Part shown: positions 6,629 to 11,305 of the stretch, piece by piece
Layout of the letters: every line of letters begins with the position of its first letter
How positions within the stretch are numbered: position 1 is the first letter of the stretch
The notes under the pieces: model-generated
Seen by the model: the letters and a program-made list of their open reading frames with translations, nothing else
Database searches by the model: none
What the model was told of the DNA's origin: nothing
Assembly: GCA_003559755.1 (NCBI GenBank)
Contig: PWKM01000348.1
Location: 1-11,305 of the forward strand
Direction of reading: 5' to 3'
DNA: 11,305 bases
Origin: Planctomycetota bacterium
GTDB lineage: Bacteria; Planctomycetota; PUPC01
Program-made: the position numbers and the translations under genes

Positions 6629-6678
6629 CCCACGCGGCTTGATTCGACCAATCGAACGGAGAGAGTGGAGGCAATGAT

Positions 6679-7662
6679 ATGATGCAGTCGAAGAGGGGGC
6701 AGCCGGCCCCGGACCTGACCGATAACATCCGTGGGCGGCAAGCTCCCCATATCGGGGTGTTCAGCCGCGAAGAGCTGGACGAGGTGATCGCCCTGGGCGA
6801 GTGGTTCCGGGACAACCGGTACGACATGACCCACGCCGGCCTGCTCCGGGGCCGGGTGCAGGGGCTTTTGTTCGTCTATGAATCGACCCGCACCCGGCTC
6901 GGCTTCGAGGCGGCGATGGCCCAGCTCGGCGGCTCGAACATCTACCTGCCGGTCGAGTCGACCCAGATGGGCCGGGGCGAATCGATGGCGGATACCGCAC
7001 GGGCGATGGACCAGTACCTCGACGTGTTCGCCGCCCGGCTGTGGTCGCAGGACGATATGGACGAAGCGGCGGCCAACCTCACCTGCCCGGTGCTCAACGC
7101 CTGCACACCGCGCGACCACACCACCCACACACTCGGAGAGCTGATGGCGATCAAGCAGGCGAAGGGCCGGCTCGAGGGGCTGAACCTGGTCTATACCGGG
7201 ATGGCACGCGGGCTGCTCCACTCCTTCCTGCGGGTCTGCCCGGTGATGGGCATCCACTTCGTCGCTGCCGTGCCGCCCTCCTACGCCGAGACCATCGACC
7301 CCGACATCCTCAGCGAGGGGAAGGTGAAGGCCGAGCAGGCGGGCACCCGGCTCGAGGTCGTCACCGACCTCAAGAAAGCGGTCGAAGGGGCCGATTTCGT
7401 CCAGGCCAGCACGCTCATCCGGAGCATGCTCGCCGGCGAGCAATCGCCGGAGGAGCAGGCGGTGAAGGTCGAGGAGTGGACGGTCACCGACGAGGTGCTG
7501 GACCTGGCGAAGGACGACGTGCTCTACAGCCACAGCGGGCCGGCTCATCGCGGCGTGTGCGCCACCGCCGAGGTGATGGACGGCCCGCGCCAGATCATCA
7601 AGGCCGAGGCGCGGAACGCCATCTTCTCCAAGAAAGCACTGCTCGCCCTGATGGTCCGATAA
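6679..7662 (+). CDS. Aspartate/ornithine carbamoyltransferase-fold enzyme of unknown substrate
   Basis: The product is 327 residues, a normal length for the family. Start ATG 6679 has GGAGG 7 bases upstream. The carbamoyl-phosphate signature STRTR-GFEAAMAQLGG (69-85) is intact, as is MGRGES followed by DTAR (97-108). The motifs that normally bind ornithine or complete the active site differ: HPxQ reads HTTH (147-150), the asparagine-containing stretch after the second strand reads TGMARGLLHS, the DxxxSMG loop reads TLIRSMLAGE, and HCLPxHRG reads HSGPAHRG (285-292). It should therefore transfer a carbamoyl group to (or phosphorolyse) some other amine. It would be annotated by homology as ornithine carbamoyltransferase, but argF/argI is not supported. 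It is divergent from a DPD-like flavoenzyme, which hints at pyrimidine, purine or ureide metabolism (inference). Confidence 0.85.
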   Translation: MMQSKRGQPAPDLTDNIRGRQAPHIGVFSREELDEVIALGEWFRDNRYDMTHAGLLRGRVQGLLFVYESTRTRLGFEAAMAQLGGSNIYLPVESTQMGRGESMADTARAMDQYLDVFAARLWSQDDMDEAAANLTCPVLNACTPRDHTTHTLGELMAIKQAKGRLEGLNLVYTGMARGLLHSFLRVCPVMGIHFVAAVPPSYAETIDPDILSEGKVKAEQAGTRLEVVTDLKKAVEGADFVQASTLIRSMLAGEQSPEEQAVKVEEWTVTDEVLDLAKDDVLYSHSGPAHRGVCATAEVMDGPRQIIKAEARNAIFSKKALLALMVR

Positions 7663-7676
7663 CCGGCATCGGCCGG
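7663..7676 (+). terminator. Possible weak hairpin after the carbamoyltransferase stop
   Basis: CCGGC-ATCG-GCCGG begins at the base after the TAA. It has no U-run behind it, so it is at best a weak or Rho-independent-like element without the usual tail. Confidence 0.2.
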
Positions 7677-7716
7677 GAGCCGCGAAATCCCCGGGATCTC
7701 CCGCGCCCGGCGGACC

Positions 7717-7731
7717 TGCTATAATAACGAT
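7717..7731 (+). promoter_or_regulatory. Extended -10 promoter placing the transcript start at the ATG (leaderless mRNA)
   Basis: TGC-TATAAT (TG at 7717-7718, hexamer 7720-7725) is a perfect extended -10. Seven bases beyond the hexamer is 7732, the A of the ATG of the next gene. No ribosome-binding site precedes that ATG. No clear -35 is seen 17 bp upstream, which extended -10 promoters tolerate. Confidence 0.65.
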
Positions 7732-8694
7732 ATGCGGCTTTCTGTGGAACAACTGAAGCGGCGGGCGGCCGCGGCGCACGGCGCGCTCGAAGCGTGCGAG
7801 CTGTGCGGCCATCGATGCCGGGCCGACCGGCTGGCGGGCGAGCTCGGACGATGCGGCTGCGGCCCGACCGCCGTGGTGGCGACCGCCCTGCTCCATCCGG
7901 GCGAGGAGCCGGCCCTCGGCTCCCGGCCGGGCACACTCTTCTTCTCGCGGTGCAACCTGGCGTGTGTCTATTGCCAGAACTGGCAGATCAGCCAGGCCGA
8001 GCGGGGCGAACGAATGACCACCGACGTGCTGGCGGACGCGATGCTGCGGCTGCGTGACGACGGGGCGAGCAACATCGAGCTCGTCTCGCCGACCCCCTGG
8101 GTGCCCCAGATCATCGAGGCACTGGCCCGAGCCGCCGAACAGGGGCTGGACCTGCCCGTGGTGTATAACACCGGCGGATACGACCGCCTCGACGCACTCC
8201 GCCTGCTCGACGGGGTGGTCGACGTGTACCTGCCCGACATGCGGTACAGCCGGCCGGAGCCCGCCGAGCGGTACTCCGGGGCGCGGGACTACCCGTCGGT
8301 CAATCGTGCGGCGGTCCTCGAGATGTACCGCCAGGTCGGCGACCTGCTCTTCGACGGCTCCGGCCGGGCCGTGCGCGGCCTGCTCATCCGCCTGCTGGCA
8401 CTCCCCGACCGGCTGGCCGGTGTGCGGGAGACGCTCCGCTGGATCGCCGACGAGCTGTCGGTCGAGACGTGGTTCAGCTTGATGGCACAGTACGGCCCGG
8501 CCCATCTGGCCTCGGAGTACACCGAGCTGGACCGCCCGATCACCGCAGCCGAGTATGAGAAACTCCGAGACACCGCCGACGGGCTGGGCTTCCTCAATTT
8601 CTACGCCCAGACGCCGGAGAGCCGCGACGTCCTGCGCCCGGACTTCGCACACGAACGACCGTTCGCCACACGAAAGGATGACGCCCCACGATGA
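7732..8694 (+). CDS. PflX-like radical SAM protein (COG1313 type)
   Basis: The product is 320 residues. An N-terminal cysteine motif, CELCGHRC followed by GRCGCG (C22, 25, 29, 41, 43), precedes the radical SAM cluster motif CNLACVYC (C74, 78, 81), in the order seen in the PflX/COG1313 family related to pyruvate-formate-lyase activating enzymes. It should bind a [4Fe-4S] cluster and S-adenosylmethionine and act as a radical activase or modifying enzyme; the partner is unknown, as no glycyl-radical enzyme is in this window. The ATG has no ribosome-binding site but sits at the expected start of an extended -10 promoter, so translation may be leaderless. Its TGA overlaps the start of the TatD gene by 4 bases (ATGA), so the two are coupled. 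The family is clear; the substrate is not. Confidence 0.88.
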   Translation: MRLSVEQLKRRAAAAHGALEACELCGHRCRADRLAGELGRCGCGPTAVVATALLHPGEEPALGSRPGTLFFSRCNLACVYCQNWQISQAERGERMTTDVLADAMLRLRDDGASNIELVSPTPWVPQIIEALARAAEQGLDLPVVYNTGGYDRLDALRLLDGVVDVYLPDMRYSRPEPAERYSGARDYPSVNRAAVLEMYRQVGDLLFDGSGRAVRGLLIRLLALPDRLAGVRETLRWIADELSVETWFSLMAQYGPAHLASEYTELDRPITAAEYEKLRDTADGLGFLNFYAQTPESRDVLRPDFAHERPFATRKDDAPR

Positions 8695-10052
8695 TCGACT
8701 CGCACGCACACATCACTGCCCCCCGGTTCGACGACGACCGGAACGACGTCCTGGACCGGGCCGAAGAGGCCGGCGTCGAGCTGGTCGTCTGCCCGGGGAC
8801 AACGCTCGACGACAGCCGGGCGGCGCTCGACCTGGCACACCGCCACCGCCTGGTCCTGGCCGCGGTCGGGATGGACCGGGACGCCGCGGCGGGCGTGGAC
8901 GACGGAGCAATCGACCGGCTCCGTGAACTCGCGGACGACGACCGGTGCGTGGCCATCGGAGAGATCGGGCTGGACTACCACTACGACCGCCAACCGCGCG
9001 ACGTCCAGCGGGCCGCGTTCGAGGCCCAGCTCGAACTCGCACGGGAGCTCGATCTCCCGGCCATCGTCCACTGCCGCGATGCGTTCGACGACTGCCTGCC
9101 GATGCTCGAAACGGCCGGGGTGCGGGGCGTCCTGCACTGCTTCTCGGGCGACGCCGACACTGCGCTCCGCTGTTGCGACCTGGGGCTGATGATATCGTTC
9201 GCCGGCCAGGTCACCTACAAGCGGTCCGACGACCTGCGGGAAGCGGCCCGGGCCGTGCCGTCACAACACCTGATGGTCGAGACCGACAGCCCGTACCTGG
9301 CCCCCCAGGCGGTCCGCGGAAAACGGAACGAGCCGGCGTTCGTGATGCACACGGCCCGGTTCCTGGCCGACCTGCTGGGCCTCACACTGGACGACGTGGA
9401 CCGGATCACCTCGACCAACGCCCGGCTCCTGTTCGGCCTGGGCGCCGACCGCGAGCGCACCATCGCCTATCCGATCCGCGACTCGCTCTACGTCAACCTG
9501 ACCAACCGGTGCACGAACCGATGCGTCTTCTGCCCCCGCTCGGCGGCCCCGCGGGTCAAGGGCCATTGGCTGGGGATGGAGCGGGAGCAGGAGCCGACGG
9601 CCGAGGAGGTGATCGCGGCGATCGGGGACCCGGCGGACTACGACGAGATCGTGTTCTGCGGGTTCGGCGAGCCCACGCTGCGGCTCGACGTGCTGCTCGA
9701 CGTCGCCCGATGGGTCAAGCAGCGGGGCGGTCGTACCCGGCTGAACACGAACGGGCAGGGCGACCTGGTCGCGGGCGAGCCGATCGCCCCGAAGCTGTCC
9801 GGGCTCATCGACTCGGTCAGCGTGAGCGTGAACACGGCCGACCCCGACCAGTACGCCGCCCTGTCCCGGTCGGACTACGGCGGGCGGGCCTATGAGGCGG
9901 TCCTGGAGTTCGTGCGGGCGGCGAAACAATACGTGCCGCACGTCGCGATCACCGCGCTCGACTATCCGGGCGTCGATGTCGAGGCGGTCGGGCGGCTCGC
10001 CGAGCGGCTGGGGGTCGAGTTCCGCAGCCGGGCCTACAAGCACCTGGGATAA
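8691..10052 (+). CDS. TatD-family nuclease fused to a TatD-linked radical SAM domain
   Basis: The product is 453 residues. Residues 1-250 are a TatD metal-dependent hydrolase with all six expected ligands: DSHAH (H5, H7), GEIGLDYHYD (E91), VHCRD (H127), LHCFSG (H149) and ETDSPYLAP (D199). The usual GxHPH loop is replaced by GMDRDA (60-65), which is unusual. Residues about 265-453 are a radical SAM domain with CTNRCVFC (C274, 278, 281) and GFGEPTL (324-330). A TatD-linked radical SAM family (TIGR04038-type) is known next to TatD genes; here the two are one chain. TatD enzymes act as DNases and in RNA or D-amino-acid quality control; what the radical SAM half does is not known. It overlaps the preceding gene by 4 bases and lies 3 bases ahead of folK. 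Confidence 0.9.
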   Translation: MIDSHAHITAPRFDDDRNDVLDRAEEAGVELVVCPGTTLDDSRAALDLAHRHRLVLAAVGMDRDAAAGVDDGAIDRLRELADDDRCVAIGEIGLDYHYDRQPRDVQRAAFEAQLELARELDLPAIVHCRDAFDDCLPMLETAGVRGVLHCFSGDADTALRCCDLGLMISFAGQVTYKRSDDLREAARAVPSQHLMVETDSPYLAPQAVRGKRNEPAFVMHTARFLADLLGLTLDDVDRITSTNARLLFGLGADRERTIAYPIRDSLYVNLTNRCTNRCVFCPRSAAPRVKGHWLGMEREQEPTAEEVIAAIGDPADYDEIVFCGFGEPTLRLDVLLDVARWVKQRGGRTRLNTNGQGDLVAGEPIAPKLSGLIDSVSVSVNTADPDQYAALSRSDYGGRAYEAVLEFVRAAKQYVPHVAITALDYPGVDVEAVGRLAERLGVEFRSRAYKHLG

Positions 10053-10055
10053 GCG

Positions 10056-10523
10056 ATGGCACGAGCGTTCATCGGCATCGGATCGAACCTCGGCGACCGG
10101 ACGGCGAACATCGCCGACGCCGTCGATCGGATGAACCGGCTCCCCCGCACCCGCGTGGTCCGGCAGTCGTCGGTCATCGAGACCGAGCCGGTCGGGGTGA
10201 CCGACCAGCCCCGGTTCCTCAATGCGGCGGCCGAGCTCCGGACCGGGCTCGCCCCGGAAGAACTGCTCGACGGGCTGCGCGAGATCGAGGACCGGCTCGG
10301 CCGGGAACGCCGGGAACGCTGGGGGCCGCGGACCATCGATCTTGACCTGCTGCTTTTCGGTGATAAGGTGGTGCAGACTGACCGGCTGGCGGTGCCCCAC
10401 CCGAGGATGTGCGAGCGGGCGTTCGTGCTCGACCCGCTCGCCGAGATCGCCCGCGACGTCCGCCACCCGACCGAGGGCAAAACGGTCGGCGAACTGCTGG
10501 AGCGGCTAGCCGAGGACCGGTGA
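10056..10523 (+). CDS. folK: 2-amino-4-hydroxy-6-hydroxymethyldihydropteridine pyrophosphokinase
   Basis: The product is 155 residues, full length for the family. It has IGIGSNLGDR (6-15) and the signature RWGPRTIDLDLLLFG (88-102), plus VPHPRMCERAFVLDPLAEI (113-131). It transfers pyrophosphate from ATP to the pterin alcohol, making the substrate for dihydropteroate synthase in folate synthesis, in the cytoplasm. The ATG lies 3 bases after the TatD fusion's TAA and has only a weak GGGA ahead, so coupled translation is likely. Its TGA is immediately followed by ATG of a possible small ORF. The neighbouring kinase and small ORF share the strand. Confidence 0.96.
   Translation: MARAFIGIGSNLGDRTANIADAVDRMNRLPRTRVVRQSSVIETEPVGVTDQPRFLNAAAELRTGLAPEELLDGLREIEDRLGRERRERWGPRTIDLDLLLFGDKVVQTDRLAVPHPRMCERAFVLDPLAEIARDVRHPTEGKTVGELLERLAEDR
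10512..10516 (+). promoter_or_regulatory. Ribosome-binding site GAGGA for the small ORF
   Basis: GAGGA lies inside the 3' end of folK with 7 bases to the ATG at 10524, good spacing. Confidence 0.45.
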
Positions 10524-10655
10524 ATGGCGAACGAGCCGATGTCCCCCTCGCCGGACTCCGGGACGGAGCGGGCGCGAACCGGGCGCGGCACCGGGCCGCG
10601 CCAGTTACTCACGACACTGCGCAATGAGGACAACACGGTTGTTCGGCGACTATAA
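10524..10655 (+). CDS. Possible 43-residue small protein or leader ORF between folK and the kinase
   Basis: This reading frame begins with the ATG touching folK's TGA (TGAATG), has a GAGGA site 7 bases upstream, and ends at TAA 10653-10655, inside the kinase's reading frame. The product is polar, proline- and arginine-rich in its first part (MANEPMSPSPDSGTER) with no known domain. It holds a TTA leucine codon, expected to be rare here. It spans a strong hairpin (10582-10602). Either it is a real small protein or it is a coupling leader that brings ribosomes through the hairpin to the kinase start. It could also be chance, as a GC-rich gap with one ATG gives such frames easily. Confidence 0.4.
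   Translation: MANEPMSPSPDSGTERARTGRGTGPRQLLTTLRNEDNTVVRRL
10582..10602 (+). other. Strong GC hairpin before the deoxynucleoside kinase
   Basis: GGCGCGGC-ACCGG-GCCGCGCC is an 8-bp perfect stem with a 5-base loop, in the gap between folK and the kinase. The sequence after it (AGTTACTCACGAC) has no U-run, so it is not a standard terminator. It may pause RNA polymerase or control translation of the kinase. Confidence 0.6.
10626..10630 (+). promoter_or_regulatory. Ribosome-binding site GAGGA supporting a TTG start at 10639
   Basis: GAGGA is 8 bases ahead of TTG 10639, while the sequence before the ATG at 10624 has no purine-rich site. This decides the start for the kinase. Confidence 0.5.
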
Positions 10656-11286
10656 ACACATTGCCATCGAGGGCCCGATCGGGGTGGGCAAGACGAGCTT
10701 GGCCCGGACGCTCGCCCAGCGGCTGGGGGGCCGGCTCGTGCTCGAGGCCGCCGACACCAACCCGTTCCTCGAGAACTTCTACTCCGACCGCAGACGCTAC
10801 GCCCTCGCCACACAGCTCTCGTTTCTCGCCTCCCGGTACCGGCAGCAGACCGAGATGCGGCAGCACGACCTGTTCGAGCCGCTCATCATCTCGGACTATA
10901 TCTTCGACAAGGACCGCATCTTCGCCGGGCTGACACTGAGCGACGACGAACTCGATCTGTACGAGCAGTTCTACCGGATGATGGCGGCCCGGGCGGCCGA
11001 ACCCGACCTCGTCGTCCTGCTGCTGGCCGACGTCGATACCCTGCTCCGCCGGATCGCCGACCGGGGCATCCCCTGCGAGTCCGGGCTCGACCGCGAGTAC
11101 ATCGAGGACCTGTCGGCGGCATACGGCGAATACTTCCGGGTGTACGACGACGCCCCGCTCCTGCTCGTCGACACCAGCCCCATCGATTACCGGGAGCAGA
11201 CGCTCGAACTCGAGGGGCTGCTCACGGAGATGGAGCAGACGCGGACCGGACAACGGGTGTACGTGGCAAACGGGGAGGCGCGATGA
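10639..11286 (+). CDS. Deoxynucleoside kinase (deoxyadenosine/deoxycytidine/deoxyguanosine kinase family)
   Basis: The product is 215 residues from TTG 10639 (220 from ATG 10624, which lacks a ribosome-binding site). The P-loop GPIGVGKTS lies right after the first strand HIAIEG. Family features follow: the NPFLENFY substrate helix, ATQLSFLASRYRQ, the DYIFDKDRIFA region matching the lid-adjacent motif, and RGIPCESGLDREYIEDL with the arginine-rich lid. It phosphorylates deoxynucleosides with ATP for dNTP salvage in the cytoplasm. Specificity cannot be assigned. It follows folK on the same strand, separated by a gap holding a hairpin and small ORF, and its TGA overlaps the next ATG by 4 bases (ATGA). 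It may therefore be co-transcribed with folK, though regulated separately. Confidence 0.92.
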   Translation: MFGDYKHIAIEGPIGVGKTSLARTLAQRLGGRLVLEAADTNPFLENFYSDRRRYALATQLSFLASRYRQQTEMRQHDLFEPLIISDYIFDKDRIFAGLTLSDDELDLYEQFYRMMAARAAEPDLVVLLLADVDTLLRRIADRGIPCESGLDREYIEDLSAAYGEYFRVYDDAPLLLVDTSPIDYREQTLELEGLLTEMEQTRTGQRVYVANGEAR

Positions 11287-11305
11287 CCCAGATCGTCGAG
11301 AAGAA
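11283..11305 (+). CDS. 5' end of another gene, cut by the window edge
   Basis: ATG overlaps the kinase TGA (ATGA), with GGGGAGG about 4 bases upstream. Only seven residues (MTQIVEK) are present, too few to identify. In some bacteria pantothenate genes (panB, panC) follow folK and a deoxynucleoside kinase, but the sequence here neither supports nor excludes that. Confidence 0.5.

Noticed and set aside
5277..6677. Plus-strand open frame opposite the FMN-domain gene
   Set aside because: It is antisense to clear DHODH and Fer4_20 motifs and has low-complexity composition without any domain.
6622..8709. Minus-strand open frame of 695 codons opposite the carbamoyltransferase and PflX-like genes
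   Set aside because: It mirrors two well-supported genes and has no recognisable domain or ribosome-binding site; such antisense frames are expected at this GC content.
9261..10466. Minus-strand open frame opposite the TatD fusion and folK
   Set aside because: It covers parts of two real genes in antisense and shows no motif.
1..11305. CRISPR array, insertion sequence, prophage or toxin-antitoxin module
   Set aside because: No short direct-repeat/spacer pattern, transposase motif, terminal inverted repeats or phage genes were seen; composition is even across the window.

Overview
The window is very GC-rich and densely coded, typical of a free-living bacterium with long reading frames on both strands. 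No rRNA or taxonomic marker is present. A PD40-type propeller protein next to a secreted SH3/coiled-coil protein, plus a stand-alone MetRS-type tRNA-binding domain, makes Planctomycetota or a related lineage a reasonable but unproven guess. All coordinates come from reading the sequence; no database search was run.

Left part (1-2745). The 3' end of a beta-propeller gene on the plus strand (1-930) converges, with 6 bases between stops, on a secreted SH3-domain/coiled-coil protein on the minus strand (937-2613). Just upstream of that gene, on the same strand, lies a tRNA-Leu(UAA) with an encoded CCA and its own extended -10 promoter. No terminator separates the two, so they may share a transcript.

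Middle, minus strand (2866-6521). A probable operon runs leftward: a dihydropyrimidine-dehydrogenase-like flavoenzyme (FMN domain, Fer4_20 cysteine domain, FAD/NAD(P) domain, ferredoxin domain), a 110-residue OB-fold tRNA-binding protein, and a macrodomain protein. The flavoenzyme frame is cut by one in-frame TAA at 5226-5228, although clear coding sequence continues in the same frame on the far side. Its domains are also permuted relative to mammalian dihydropyrimidine dehydrogenase.

Divergent centre (6522-6678) and carbamoyltransferase (6679-7662). Two back-to-back sigma70-like promoters separate the flavoenzyme from an aspartate/ornithine-carbamoyltransferase-fold enzyme. The enzyme keeps the carbamoyl-phosphate STRTR motif but has lost the ornithine-recognition motifs. 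The pair is the best candidate in the window for an uncharacterised pathway, perhaps nitrogenous-base or ureide metabolism.

Right part, plus strand (7732-11305). A tight operon holds a PflX-like radical SAM protein (apparently on a leaderless mRNA), a TatD nuclease-radical SAM fusion, folK, a possible 43-residue small ORF over a strong GC hairpin, a deoxynucleoside kinase, and the first codons of another gene. Several genes overlap or abut, which implies translational coupling. folK serves folate synthesis and the kinase serves deoxynucleotide salvage.
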